Part shown: one piece after another, positions 1 to 9,114 of the stretch | Layout: each line of letters opens with the position of its first letter | How positions within the stretch are numbered: the stretch's first letter is position 1 | NCBI GenBank assembly: GCA_951812325.1 | Contig: OX638294.1 | Span: 903,136 to 967,135, forward strand | DNA: 64,000 nt | From: an uncultured Thermoanaerobaculia bacterium | Lineage (GTDB): Bacteria > Acidobacteriota > Thermoanaerobaculia > Multivoradales > Multivoraceae | Direction of reading: 5' to 3' | Translations under genes and position numbers: made by a program | Notes under the pieces: generated by a model | What the model was told of the DNA's origin: nothing | The model's database searches: none | The model's input: the letters and a program-made list of their open reading frames with translations, nothing else

Positions 1-660
1 ACGATCATCGGCGGCGGCCGTACCGGCAGGCTCCTGGCGCAGGAACTGACCCGCGGCCTCTGGCCCGAAGTACGGGTCATCGAGGCCTCCAGACGCCGTT
101 GCGAGGACATCGCCGGACAGGTCGGCAGGGCGATCGTCTTCTGCGGCGACGGCACGGACCTGAAGGTGCTGGAGGAAGTCGGCGTCGCCCGCAGCGATGC
201 GCTGGTCGCGATGGCCGGTGACGATCAGACGAACCTGCTCTGCTCCCTGATCGCGAAGCAGCTCGGGATTCCCAAGGTCGTGACCGGTGTCAGCCAGGAC
301 ACGAGCAGCGCCCTGTTCGAGCGCGTCGGCGTCGACGTGACTCTGAACGCCCGCGCCGCCGCGATCGCCGAGGTCCTGCACCAGATCCAGGCGCCGCGCC
401 TCGAGTTCCGCGCCGCGCTCGAGGACGGCCGGGCCGATGTCGTCGAAGTCGTCGTGCCGCCGGACTTCGAGGCTCGGCGCCTGCGCGAGATGGACATGCC
501 GACCGGAGTCATCGTCGGCGCCGTCCTGCGGCAGTACAACACGATCGTGCCCGGAGGAAACGACGAGGTACGCCCCGACGACCGTCTGCTGGTCGTCGCC
601 ACGGCGGAGGCCGCCGACACCGTGGGCCCGGCCTTCGGTCTGGCGCCCGAAACCGACTGA
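1..660 (+). CDS. trkA: Trk potassium-uptake regulatory protein TrkA, C-terminal part (5' end outside window)
   Basis: Cytoplasmic NAD(H)-binding regulator that gates the TrkH potassium channel. The frame is open from base 1, so the gene begins upstream. The 219 visible residues match the second half of a full TrkA (about 450 residues). They open with a Rossmann glycine motif (IIGGGRTG) followed by an acidic beta-2 end (VIEAS), an RCK-N core with the phrase DQTNLL, then an RCK-C domain (about residues 130-210, DDRLLVVAT near the end). TrkH starts 11 bp downstream, the usual trkA-trkH pairing, so the two are probably one operon. Confidence 0.9.
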   Translation, partial: TIIGGGRTGRLLAQELTRGLWPEVRVIEASRRRCEDIAGQVGRAIVFCGDGTDLKVLEEVGVARSDALVAMAGDDQTNLLCSLIAKQLGIPKVVTGVSQDTSSALFERVGVDVTLNARAAAIAEVLHQIQAPRLEFRAALEDGRADVVEVVVPPDFEARRLREMDMPTGVIVGAVLRQYNTIVPGGNDEVRPDDRLLVVATAEAADTVGPAFGLAPETD

Positions 661-671
661 AACCGGCGGCG

Positions 672-2150
672 ATGCGCGTTTCGATCGTTCTCCGCGCGAC
701 GTTGGCGCTGGTCGGCTTCTTCGGCGTCGTTCTGCTGGCGCCGGCGGCGGTCGAGGCCGCCTACGGGCACGGGCGCAGCGCCCTGGCCTTCCTCGCAGCC
801 GCCGGCCTTGCCGTCGCGCTGGGTCTGGCATCCCGACTCCTGCCCGGCCGGGGGCTCGAGATGCGGCGGATGGAGGGCCTGGCAACCGTCGCCGCGGCCT
901 GGCTCCTGCTGGTGCTGATCGGCGCCATCCCCTACTCCGCGAACGGTTTCGCACCCGCCGACGCGCTCTTCGAATCGATGTCGGGCCTGACCGGCACGGG
1001 CGCCACGATCCTCGTCGACTTCGACTCGGTGAGCGAAGGCATCTTCCTGTGGCGATCCTTGAGCGAGTGGGTGGGCAGCATGGGCATCATCGCCCTCTTC
1101 ATCGCCGTCCTGCCCGCGCTTCAGATCGCCGGGCGCCAGATGTTCTTCGCCGAGGCGCCCGGACCCACCGAGGAGCGCCTCTCGCCCCGCATCCGCAACA
1201 CGGCCCTCTACCTGTACACCCTCTACGTCGGCCTGACCGCACTGGAAGCCGGTCTCCTGATCCGGTTCGGCATGCCGCCCTTCGACGCGATCTGCAATTC
1301 CCTGAGCACCGTGTCGGCCGGCGGCTTCTCGCCTCACCCGAGCAGTATCGCCGGCTACGGCAGCAACGCGATCGAATGGACGGTCATGGCGTTCATGTTT
1401 CTCGCCGGAGCCAACTACGCGTTTCAGTTCCAGGTCGTCCGGGGGCGGCCGCTGACCCTGCTGCGGAGCGAGGAATTCCGGCTCTACCTGGTGATCGTCG
1501 TCGCCGCGACCCTGCTTCTGGCCTGCACTCTCAAGACCGACGAGGTGCCGCTGTGGGAGTGGATTGCAACCGACGCACTCTCCGAGGACACGTTGCGGCG
1601 CGCCGGCTTCCAGGCGCTCGCGATCATCACGACGACCGGATTCGCGACCGAGGACTTCGCGCTCTGGGCACAGGCGAGCCAGACGATCCTCCTGCTGCTC
1701 ATGTTCTGCGGCGGCTGCGGCGGTTCCGCTGCCGGCGGCCCCAAGCTCGTGCGGGTATGGCTGATCGCCAAGTCCACCCTGGTCGAGTTGTTCCAGACGA
1801 TCTTCCCCCGCGCCGTACGACCGCTGCGCCTCGATGGCCGCCGAGTGCCCGACGACGTGATCCACGCCATCGTGTCGTTCCTGCTCCTCTACCTCGTCCT
1901 GTTCGCCCTGAGCGTCGGCGTCGTGGGGCTGGCCGGTACCGACATGCCCACCGCGGTGACCGCGAGCATCGCCACCCTGGGAAACATCGGCCCGGGCCTG
2001 GGAGACGTGGGCCCGTTCGGCAACTACGCCCACTTTTCCGATGCGATCAAGGTCTACCTGTCGCTCAACATGTGGATCGGCCGGCTTGAGATCATCACGG
2101 TTCTCATCTTCCTCCACCCCGCCGCCTGGTTGGGGGTTCGCTGGCGATGA
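672..2150 (+). CDS. trkH: Trk potassium uptake protein TrkH
   Basis: Potassium-translocating membrane subunit, 492 aa, the usual TrkH length. The four pore-loop repeats are recognisable: SMSGLTGTGATI, NSLSTVSAGGFS, IITTTGFATEDF and TLGNIGPGLGDVG. Each carries the filter glycine of the TrkH/KtrB/HKT family. Many hydrophobic segments span the protein, and a GGCGGSAAGG stretch follows the third filter region, as in TrkH. The ATG lies 11 bp after the trkA stop, which supports co-transcription and direct assembly with TrkA. Confidence 0.95.
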   Translation: MRVSIVLRATLALVGFFGVVLLAPAAVEAAYGHGRSALAFLAAAGLAVALGLASRLLPGRGLEMRRMEGLATVAAAWLLLVLIGAIPYSANGFAPADALFESMSGLTGTGATILVDFDSVSEGIFLWRSLSEWVGSMGIIALFIAVLPALQIAGRQMFFAEAPGPTEERLSPRIRNTALYLYTLYVGLTALEAGLLIRFGMPPFDAICNSLSTVSAGGFSPHPSSIAGYGSNAIEWTVMAFMFLAGANYAFQFQVVRGRPLTLLRSEEFRLYLVIVVAATLLLACTLKTDEVPLWEWIATDALSEDTLRRAGFQALAIITTTGFATEDFALWAQASQTILLLLMFCGGCGGSAAGGPKLVRVWLIAKSTLVELFQTIFPRAVRPLRLDGRRVPDDVIHAIVSFLLLYLVLFALSVGVVGLAGTDMPTAVTASIATLGNIGPGLGDVGPFGNYAHFSDAIKVYLSLNMWIGRLEIITVLIFLHPAAWLGVRWR

Positions 2151-2157
2151 GCGCTGC

Positions 2158-2163
2158 TACAGT
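2158..2163 (+). promoter_or_regulatory. Probable -10 element (TACAGT) of a leaderless transcript
   Basis: TACAGT preceded by GC sits 9 nt before the ATG of the downstream lactonase gene, and no Shine-Dalgarno-like sequence lies between. The same arrangement recurs before several other genes in this window. No -35 box is obvious. Confidence 0.45.
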
Positions 2164-2172
2164 CCGCGCCCC

Positions 2173-3000
2173 ATGGAACTCTTGGCGTCCGGCTACTCTC
2201 TGATCGAGGGACCCCGCGTCGACTCCGCGAATCGCCTCCACTTCAGCGATGTTCACCACGGCGGCGTCTACCGCCGCAGCCCGGAGGGCGAGATCGAGAC
2301 CGTGGTGCCGAAGCGCCGCGGCGTCGGCGGCATCGCGCTCCATGCGGACGGCGGCATCGTCTGCTCGGGTCGCAACATCTGCCACGTCAGGGACGGGCAC
2401 ACGCGAATCCTCTTTGACCCGCCGGACACGCCCGGCTTCAACGACCTGTTCGTCGACGCCCGGGGCCGCGTGATCACGGGCACGATGCGCACGAGCCCCT
2501 TCACCGGCAGCGGTGAGCGGATCCCCGGCGAGTGCTGGCGAATCGAGGCGGAAGGCGAAGCGACCGAACTCTACGGCGACATCAGCCTGACCAACGGCAT
2601 CGGCTTCTCGCCGGACGGGCGCACACTCTACCACGTCGACACCGCCCGCAACCACGTCGTCGCCCACGACCTCGAAGACGACGGGAACTGCGTCAACCGG
2701 CGAGCTCTCGCCTCGCCCGACCGCGGCCGCCCGGACGGACTCGCCGTCGACGAGGAGGGCTGCCTCTGGGTCGCCTGCTTCGCCGGCGGCTGCGTCACCC
2801 GTTTCGACGCGGAAGGCCAGATCGTGAGTCACCTGGAGGTTCCCGCCAGGAACATCACCAGCGTCTGCTTCGGCGGCAGCGACCGGCGAGACCTCTACGT
2901 CGTCACCGCCGGCAGCCCGGACGATCCCGGCAGCAGCGGTTCGATCTTCCGCACGCGATCACCGGCGGCCGGGCTGGCCGTGCCTATGGCTGTGATCTGA
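2173..3000 (+). CDS. SMP-30/gluconolactonase family protein
   Basis: A 275-residue six-bladed beta-propeller of the SMP-30/gluconolactonase/LRE-like family, which hydrolyses sugar or other lactones using a bound divalent metal. Seen: an early metal-ligand Glu (LIEGPR), FNDLFVDARG with the blade Asn, LTNGIGFSPDG, YHVDT, and RPDGLAVDEEG with the catalytic-region Asp. Length is slightly short of the usual 290-300. The ATG at 2173 is chosen because homology starts there and a -10-like hexamer lies just upstream. No signal peptide is visible, so it is likely cytoplasmic. The true substrate cannot be told. Confidence 0.85.
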   Translation: MELLASGYSLIEGPRVDSANRLHFSDVHHGGVYRRSPEGEIETVVPKRRGVGGIALHADGGIVCSGRNICHVRDGHTRILFDPPDTPGFNDLFVDARGRVITGTMRTSPFTGSGERIPGECWRIEAEGEATELYGDISLTNGIGFSPDGRTLYHVDTARNHVVAHDLEDDGNCVNRRALASPDRGRPDGLAVDEEGCLWVACFAGGCVTRFDAEGQIVSHLEVPARNITSVCFGGSDRRDLYVVTAGSPDDPGSSGSIFRTRSPAAGLAVPMAVI

Positions 3001-3226
3001 AACCGCAACGGCTCCGCGACACGCCGAGTACCCGCGGATCCGCCTCGATCCGGACTGCAGGGATGACGACCAGGGAGTTCCTGGACCTGCTCTGACCAAC
3101 CTCCCGCGGCGCGCGGCCAAGCGAAGACAAGTCAACGGGCCTGCATCCGACCTGCATCCGGTTCGTCGCCAGCCGGCCGCGCAGCGTCCCCGCCCGCCCG
3201 GAAGACGAGCGCCGGGACAAACGGAA

Positions 3227-3994
3227 TCAACCGCAGCCCACGACTCCGCCGTCCACCGTGAAGGTCTGGCCGGTGGTCCACGAACCGGCGCGCGAGGCGA
3301 GGTAGACCGCGATGCCGGCGCAGTCCTCCGGCTCGCCGAGGCGCCGGAGCGGCGTTCTCGCAGCTACCGCCTGCTCCCGCTTCGGGTCCTCCCACAGGGC
3401 GCGCGCGAAGTTGGTCTTCACCAGGCCGGGGCAGACGGCATTGACGCGGATGTTGTCGGGACCGAACTCGGCCGCCAGGTTCCGCGCGAGTTGCATGTCC
3501 GCAGCCTTGGAGATGGAGTAGGCGCCGAGCACCGCGGTGCCACGGAAGCCGCCCACCGAGGACACGATGATGATCGACCCGTCCCGGCGTTCCTGCATCT
3601 CGGGAATCACCATCTGACACAGCCAGTGGACGCTCTTGATGTTGACCTCCATCACCTTGTCGAACGCCGAGTCCGGAATGCCCAGGCTCGATCCGTAGTA
3701 CGGATTGACCGCGGCGTTGACGACCAGGTTGTCGATCTTCCCCCAACGCTCCCGGGTCGCCGCGACCAGGCGCTCCAGCTGATCCTTGTGACCGACGTGG
3801 CAGGGGTGGGCCATCGCCTCGCCGCCGCTCTCGTTGATCGCCGCCGCGACCGCCTCGCAGGCATCCGGCTTGCGGCTCGAGATGACGACCTTCGAGCCAA
3901 AGGCCGCCAAGCCCTCGGCCATCGCCTTGCCGATGCCCTTCGTCGATCCGGTGATGACGCTCACTTTGCCGGTGAGGTCGAACAGGTCCTTCAT
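3227..3994 (-). CDS. SDR family NAD(P)-dependent oxidoreductase
   Basis: Classical short-chain dehydrogenase/reductase, 255 aa. The cofactor motif TGSTKGIG is at residues 15-22, NAAV near 93, the catalytic Ser in IVSSVGGF (about 145), and the YxxxK pair at Tyr159/Lys163 (YSISK). The C-terminal end (TGQTFTVDGGVVGCG) is typical of FabG-like members. It oxidises or reduces an alcohol/ketone, with substrate unknown. A good ribosome site (AAGGAGA) precedes the ATG. It is transcribed divergently from the aminotransferase across a 179-bp spacer. Confidence 0.9.
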   Translation of the reverse strand: MKDLFDLTGKVSVITGSTKGIGKAMAEGLAAFGSKVVISSRKPDACEAVAAAINESGGEAMAHPCHVGHKDQLERLVAATRERWGKIDNLVVNAAVNPYYGSSLGIPDSAFDKVMEVNIKSVHWLCQMVIPEMQERRDGSIIIVSSVGGFRGTAVLGAYSISKAADMQLARNLAAEFGPDNIRVNAVCPGLVKTNFARALWEDPKREQAVAARTPLRRLGEPEDCAGIAVYLASRAGSWTTGQTFTVDGGVVGCG

Positions 3995-4173
3995 CGTCCG
4001 TTCTCCTTGCTTGTGGCCGTAGCGGCCTTGGATCCGTTGAGTTCAGGAAGGCCCGGGAGGTTACCAGCCCGACCGCTGCTGCTACAGTCGCCGCCGCCGT
4101 CCCGACGCTTTGTCCTCCCGTTCCGCCAGCGCTGTACCCGCAGCTGCCAGAAAGCGCTGGAGTACCCGCCGCC

Positions 4174-5337
4174 ATGACCAACGCCGCCCACTCGAGCAGC
4201 CCGGCCGCGAACCCGATTCCGATGCGGGTTGGCATGACGGCGCCCGAAGCGTTCCCGGCCGCCGAGATGGCCGAGGCGGCTGGCCGCGCGATTCTCGACA
4301 TCGGGAAGAACTTCGCTTTCTACCCCGGTGATCTCGGCCATCCCGGTCTGCGCGAGGTGCTCGCCCGACGCGAAGCGGACCGCGAGGGCGTGGACGTCGA
4401 CCCCGACGAAGTCGCGCTGACCAACGGCTCCATGCAGGCGGTGACGCTGGTGGGCAGGGTGCTGATGGAGCAGCCTGGCGACATCGTGATCACGGAGGAG
4501 ACGACCTACTCGGGCACCCTCGGCGCCTACCGGGGGCTCGGCTACCGCCTGGTCGGCGTGCCGACGGACGAGCAGGGCATGGACATCGGCGAACTGCGCC
4601 GGACGCTGGGGAGCCTGGCCGCGGACGGCAGGAAGCCGCGATTCATCTACACGCTGCCGACCTACCACAACCCGACCGGCGCCGTGATGCCCCGCGAGCG
4701 GCGACTCGAGATGATCGAGGCGGCGCGCGAGTTCGAGGTGCTTCTGGTCGAGGACAACTGCTACGCCGATGTCCACTACGACGACGCGCCGCAGCCGCCG
4801 CAGTCGCTCTACAGTCTGGCCGCGGGCGAGGGCGTCGTCTACATCGGGTCGCTGTCCAAGATCCTCGGCGCCGGCGTGCGGATCGGCTACTTCCTGGCCA
4901 GGCAGCCGCTTCAGCAGCGGTTTCTTGATCGGCGCTTCGACGCCGGCCAGAGCACGCTTTCATCGAGCATCGTGGCGGAACTGCTGCGCGGGCGGCTGCC
5001 GGCTCAGATCGAGCGCAACAACGCCGCGCTGCTACCGAAGCGCGACGCGCTGCTCGCCGCGCTGCAGGGTGAGCTCGGCGGCATCTGCACCTGGCGCAAG
5101 CCGGCCGGCGCGATGTTCCTGTGGGTCGGCCTGCCCGACGAGGTGGACCGCGAAGCGCTGTTCGCGCTAAGCGAGCGGCGCGGCCTCGACTACGGCCACG
5201 GCGCCGCCTACCACGCCAGCGGCGACGACGTCCCATTCCTCCGGCTCGCCTACGCCTGCCCCTCCGTGGACAGGATCAGGGACGGCGTCGCGTTGCTGGC
5301 AGGATGCCTGCGCGAACTGGCGCCTCACCGGTTCTGA
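4174..5337 (+). CDS. PLP-dependent aminotransferase, class I/II (2-aminoadipate/ARO8 type)
   Basis: Fold-type I aminotransferase, 387 aa. It resembles the MocR-domain/2-aminoadipate aminotransferase branch: FYPGDLGHPGLREVLA, TNGSMQAVTL, YTLPTYHNPTG, LLVEDNCYADV and the PLP lysine Lys229 in SLSKILGAGVRIGY. No N-terminal GntR DNA-binding domain is present, so it is the enzyme-only form. It probably transaminates an aromatic, branched or aminoadipate-type amino acid. A TACAGT hexamer about 85 bp upstream may be its -10, giving a leadered mRNA. Confidence 0.88.
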   Translation: MTNAAHSSSPAANPIPMRVGMTAPEAFPAAEMAEAAGRAILDIGKNFAFYPGDLGHPGLREVLARREADREGVDVDPDEVALTNGSMQAVTLVGRVLMEQPGDIVITEETTYSGTLGAYRGLGYRLVGVPTDEQGMDIGELRRTLGSLAADGRKPRFIYTLPTYHNPTGAVMPRERRLEMIEAAREFEVLLVEDNCYADVHYDDAPQPPQSLYSLAAGEGVVYIGSLSKILGAGVRIGYFLARQPLQQRFLDRRFDAGQSTLSSSIVAELLRGRLPAQIERNNAALLPKRDALLAALQGELGGICTWRKPAGAMFLWVGLPDEVDREALFALSERRGLDYGHGAAYHASGDDVPFLRLAYACPSVDRIRDGVALLAGCLRELAPHRF

Positions 5338-5468
5338 AAGACGCCGCGGCGCCCCGTCTACCAGGGTTGGTCACCTCGCCGATCGTGCGCCTGATTCGCG
5401 AGCCGCGCTACCGCCTTCCAGATCCGCGGGCGGCTGCCGATCCGCTCCCGCTGGATTCACGCTTGGGG

Positions 5469-6609
5469 GACGACTTCCGCCACGGGTTGCTATACTCACC
5501 GACCGACGAGGCACCCAATTGGCTACAGAAGCAAGACTTGGGGGAGGTTGTAGAAGTATGAGGCATGGTCTTCCACTTGTGACCAGCCTGCTGGCCGTGG
5601 TCCTGTTGGCGCCGCCAATGGAAGGACAGGGACCACCGGACGAGATCCTGGAACTGGGCTGGATCTCGGCGGCAAGGGCTCTTGACGAGGAGATTCCGGA
5701 CAGCGTGCATCCGAGCAAGCGGAAGCTGATCAACGAGCAATCGGAGAAGTTCCGGGCGACGTTCGGTTCAGCCGCCAGCCACGATCTCCGCGAGGGGCAT
5801 CTTGCACCCGAGGAGTTCTGCACCGTCAAGGGCATCGGTGCGGGATTCCTCCTCCTCGGTCCCGACACGAATGGTGAGTTCGGAAGCGGGCTGCTTCTCG
5901 CCGAAGTGGCGGTCGTCGCGACCGTGGCGGACATCATCCCCGGTTTCGGCAGCTTTGCCTGGATTGAGTCCCTCCTGGAGCTCAGCGACGCGGTTCCGCT
6001 CCACGGTCGGTCCCCCATCCCCGACTATGTCCTTCTGCCGGTACGGAGGGTAGTCGCCGAAGACCGCGTGTTCTGTGACGGTTATGGTCCGGAGTTCGAC
6101 CCGGTCATCGGAACCCGCGTTGTCGTGATCGGCCCTTGGGTCGAGGGCGTGGTTCCTGTCGATACGGGACCGGGAAACTCGACCCTGTTCGCCATCGTGC
6201 GGAAAGACGGCGAGTCGCTGCGCTGGTCGCACGGCAGCACCGGCCCCGACAACCTCGTTGATCTGCAATGGCGTGTGGAAGAGGCTGTCCGCGGCAACCT
6301 CTTCAAGCTGACATCGCATCTGGCCCGGCTCAGAGAAGGCGCGGAGGAACGCGGGCAGTTTGGGGATGAATGGTCGCGACGAACGAGGCGGGGCTGCCGC
6401 CTTGTCGCCGTCGACGAGGAAAGCGGAGAACAAACCGAGATATGCATCGGCGCCAACGCAACCGCAGCGGCGAAGGCGCGATTCCGGAAAGCCTGGCAGC
6501 AGCAATGCGCTGACGGTGGAGAAGACCCGTTCGTTGAAGTGTTGTCGGGCGACGAGCGGACCAAGGCGAGCATCTGCAACCGATGAGACGATGAGAAGAG
6601 CAGTTGTCT
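5469..6609 (+). repeat. Direct repeat, copy 1 (about 1.14 kb)
   Basis: This stretch recurs at 9115-10255 with a constant offset of 3646 bp and no indels. It covers 89 bp of upstream DNA (including a TATACT hexamer at 5491), the whole exported-protein gene and the first codons of the following small gene. Reading the two copies side by side I count 16 substitutions in the coding part and 2 in the 5' flank. Confidence 0.92.
5558..6586 (+). CDS. Exported protein of unknown function, copy 1
   Basis: A 342-residue protein I do not recognise. The N-terminus is a clear Sec signal peptide (MRHGLPLVTSLLAVVLLAPP, then small residues and GQG). The mature part has a hydrophobic stretch around residues 105-135 (GLLLAEVAVVATVADIIPGF), a beta-rich middle with RVVVIGPWVEGVVPV, and a basic C-terminal third with several cysteines (RGCRLVAV, TEICIG, QQQCADGG, SICNR) that could form disulfides. 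The ATG at 5558 is preceded by GGGGGAGG. A TTG 39 nt upstream is open but would spoil the signal peptide. A second copy at 9204 differs at 11 codons. A small exported-protein gene starts 4 bp downstream. Confidence 0.8.
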   Translation: MRHGLPLVTSLLAVVLLAPPMEGQGPPDEILELGWISAARALDEEIPDSVHPSKRKLINEQSEKFRATFGSAASHDLREGHLAPEEFCTVKGIGAGFLLLGPDTNGEFGSGLLLAEVAVVATVADIIPGFGSFAWIESLLELSDAVPLHGRSPIPDYVLLPVRRVVAEDRVFCDGYGPEFDPVIGTRVVVIGPWVEGVVPVDTGPGNSTLFAIVRKDGESLRWSHGSTGPDNLVDLQWRVEEAVRGNLFKLTSHLARLREGAEERGQFGDEWSRRTRRGCRLVAVDEESGEQTEICIGANATAAAKARFRKAWQQQCADGGEDPFVEVLSGDERTKASICNR

Positions 6610-6995
6610 TTCTCGCTCTCGTCACCGGTATTGCCTCAACAGCAGAAGCCCAGGAAGCCCCTGTCGATTGTACGCCGGGATCCATGTCCGCCCAGTACGG
6701 TGGCGCTCTCTCCCGCAATGGCATCTCTCTGATCAGCCCGTCAGGCGATCACTTCGTCAGTGACTCCGTGCGCAACGGCGCGGCGAGGCTCTCCCTCATC
6801 GAAGGCACAGCCTCGGTCTGCACGCCCACGATCCGCGTCTGCGGCCGGTGCGCCTTGTACGCCGCGGCGATGCCGGAAATCAGGCCGCCGCCGCCGGCCG
6901 GCACGACGATGACCTCGAGATCGGGTTCCTGGGCCATCAATTCGAAGCCGACCGTGCCCTGCCCGGCGATCACCTGGACGTCGGCGAACGGGTGA
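6591..6995 (+). pseudogene. Truncated small exported protein, fused out of register to neighbouring DNA
   Basis: The ATG at 6591 opens a textbook signal peptide (MRRAVVFLALVTGIASTAEA) and about 40 plausible mature residues (VDCTPGSMSAQYGG and onward). From about position 6775 the frame runs into the antisense of a threonine dehydratase gene, so the protein's own C-terminus is lost. In the second repeat copy only the first codons of this gene survive. It was probably the second gene of a two-gene exported module with the 342-residue protein. Confidence 0.6.
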
Positions 6996-7435
6996 ACGTA
7001 GGTCGCTCCGATCTCCGCCTCGAGTTCGTGCGCGTGGGCCTGCGCGTCGTCGAACGTCTCCCCGGCCAGCCGCACGTCGGCGCCGAAGCTGCGCGTGTTC
7101 GCGACCTTGATCAGCGGCGTCGGCAGCGGCATGACGACGGTTGCCTTGAGGCCAAGCCGGCCGGCGTGGTAGGCGACCGCCTGCCCGTGGTTGCCGGCGG
7201 AGGCGGTGATCAGGCCCTGCCTGCGCTCGTCTTCGGAGAGGGTGAGGATGCGGTTCAGCGCCCCGCGCTCCTTGAACGACCCGGTCATCTGCAGGTTCTC
7301 GAGCTTGAAGTAGGCCTCGAGACCGCAGAGCCGGGAGAAGTACTCCGACCGGGCGCAGGGACTGAGGTAGACGTGATCGACGATCCGCCGCCGCGCCTCT
7401 TCGATCAGTTCCGCCATATGGAGGCCGGACGTCAT
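6749..7435 (-). pseudogene. Threonine dehydratase-like PLP enzyme, C-terminally truncated
   Basis: Start-side homology to catabolic threonine/serine dehydratase (TdcB/IlvA catalytic domain) is excellent. It includes KLENLQMTGSFKERGA with the PLP lysine, TASAGNHGQAVAYH, and the glycine-rich phosphate loop VPAGGGGLISGIAAA. Homology stops at about position 6776 (RESLAA), after roughly 220 residues. Intact family members have about 320 or more and continue with the remaining catalytic fold. The last 10 codons before the stop at 6749 come from the small exported-protein gene on the other strand. The enzyme is therefore probably inactive. ATG 7435 or 7417 could be the start. Confidence 0.8.
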
Positions 7436-7445
7436 CTCGCCATTC

Positions 7446-7534
7446 TGTACCAAGGCGGCGGCCGGAGCGTGTTCCGGCGAGTGGCGAAGGCGTCGCCAGG
7501 GCTGCCCGGACCGGCGGCCGCGGCCTCGCTTGCG
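7446..7534 (+). repeat. Double-hairpin repeat R78, copy 1
   Basis: A 78-bp core (7451-7528) is identical to 10256-10333, with looser similarity for a few bases on both sides. The core carries two perfect small hairpins: CCGGA-GCGTGT-TCCGG, then TGGCGA-AGGCG-TCGCCA. It lies just upstream of the truncated dehydratase here, and between the second exported-protein gene and tRNA-Val in the other copy. Confidence 0.85.
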
Positions 7535-7618
7535 AGCGTTTTCCAATAGAGAAATGAGCGTGGAGCGGCTGCGGTAGAGAGGCTTGGTTCCGGGTCGGTT
7601 CAGGGGTTGGTTTCTGGA

Positions 7619-7649
7619 GGCGGCAGACGGTTCTGTACCGTCTGCCGCC
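7619..7649. other. Perfect 13-bp inverted repeat (hairpin)
   Basis: GGCGGCAGACGGT (7619-7631), loop TCTGT, ACCGTCTGCCGCC (7637-7649). It lies about 100 bp beyond the 3' end of the transposase pseudogene. No T-run follows on either strand, so a simple intrinsic terminator is not certain. It could also be a mobile-element end structure. Confidence 0.7.
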
Positions 7650-7748
7650 CTAAGGGTAGCGCGCTCGTGCCGGGGGTGGGGGTGCTCGCAGCGCGTGGCG
7701 GCGGTGCTGGCGGCTGAGGCGATCGAGGGCATCGGCGGTGGTGTCGGT

Positions 7749-9023
7749 TCAGGCGCTGCGGCGGTGCCGCGGGTCGGCCTCGCGGTCGATGAGTTCAAAG
7801 AGTCTGGCGCGCGCCCGCTTCAGGGCGACCGCGGCGTCGAGGTCGTTCATTGCCCTGGCCTGTTCTTCGAGGGAGGCGATGGTGATGCCGGGCCTGAGGT
7901 GCTTCTCGACGTCCGGCAGGGACTTGAGCTTCTCGAACGGCGTCATCACATCCTGGTAGGGGTAGCGCTTGCGGATGCGTCCCTTCGGGTCCACGACGTC
8001 GGTGGCAAACAGGCACGGGCGGTGGAAGTTGAGGAAGGGCGAGAGCGTGTCGCGGGCGAACGCGTTGACCTCGCGGGCAAAGAGCTAAGGGGATGTGCCG
8101 GTAGCCGAAGTGCCGGCGGATCACGTTGCCGTTTCTGGACTCGACCAGCGCGTTGTCATTGCTGCGTCGGGGGCGCGACTTCGTGAACTCCGGGACGTGG
8201 AGCCCTTTCAGCATCTCGACCACCCTGTGGTTGATGTACTCCGAGCCGTTGTCGGCGTGGAAGCCCCGTACCTTGAAGGGACAAGCCTCGATGAGCGCCT
8301 TCAGCACGGGCACGAGGCAGCGCTCCGAGATGGCGCGCACCGTCGCCACGTGCTCCCATTGCGTCACCTCGTCCACGAGGTTGACGTGGTACACGCCCTT
8401 CTCGCCGTCCTTGTCCCCCTGATGCACCGTGTCGACGCGCAGGAAGCCCGGTCGCCCCTTCGGCCTGGGCTTGCGGCGCTCGCCGATCGAAACCGCAGTG
8501 GCCCGTGTCTTCGTGAACGTGGTGCGGCGGCGCCGGTAGGTCGTGGAGTTGCGCAGGTTGTAGAACTGGCCGTTCGAGATGCCGGCCAGACGCGCGAAGC
8601 GCTCGTCGCCGTACTCCTCGAGCATCCGCCGCATCACCGCGCGCGTGGCGTGCCCGCACAGTTGGCCCAGCGCCTCGTCGACCCCAGGTCAGAAGACCGA
8701 TGTCGACCTTCGTGTACCGCCGACGGAAGGCGTGATCCACCGCGCCGCGGCGGTCCCGGATGCGGCCCGTGTCCCGGTACTGCCGGATCAGGCGCGTCAC
8801 CTGCGACTCCGACTTCCCGGTCATCTTCATCAGATACGCCCGGATCGAGCCCTTGTCGCGCCGCGGCAGCGCGCGGTAACGGAACTTGACCAGCGTCTCG
8901 ACGATGAACGAGTGAAGCCGAAACGCGGTCGGAAAGCACGAAGTCCACCGCCTCATTGCCCGACAGGAAACGGCGAACCTCCTCAAGTGTCTGATGTCCG
9001 TGGGTCTGGAGAGTCAAGATCAT
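7749..9023 (-). pseudogene. DDE (integrase-core) transposase, inactivated by at least three frameshifts
   Basis: The protein can be followed through four frame segments. 9023 to about 8930 gives MILTLQTHGHQTLEEVRR. About 8930-8690 gives an HTH-like part (FIVETLVKFRYRALPRRDKG, KSESQVTRLIRQYRDTG). 8637 to about 8095 gives the rve catalytic core, with Asp in FLRVDTVHQGD, Asp in FHADNGSEY and Glu in NALVESRNG. 7994-7749 gives the C-terminus (KGRIRKRYPYQDVMTPFEKL). The catalytic triad is intact but the reading frame is not. It belongs to the integrase-core transposases broadly related to IS481/IS3, and I cannot fix the family. Part of its 5' end recurs at 15119-15193. Confidence 0.88.
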
Positions 9024-9044
9024 CCTCCGATGATCCCCGATCCC
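8970..9044. repeat. Insertion-sequence end, copy shared with 15119-15193
   Basis: 75 bp encoding the transposase N-terminus plus about 20 bp of outer flank. It matches 15119-15193 with one clear substitution. The shared match ends at 9044, which is a good guess for the outer boundary of the element on this side. Confidence 0.85.
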
Positions 9045-9114
9045 ACCCGGCTCACGCTCATTTCTCGCTGGATTCGCCCGCCCCGCTCGCGCTCACTTCT
9101 TGCTGGACAGCGCT

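Noticed and set aside
225..2117. 630-codon open frame on the minus strand
   Set aside because: Lies fully antisense to trkA/trkH, composition is that of a GC-rich shadow frame, and no domain is recognisable.
5491..5496. TATACT as a full sigma-70 promoter for the exported gene
   Set aside because: The hexamer is good and present in both copies, but no -35 box is found at normal spacing, so it is only mentioned with the repeat.
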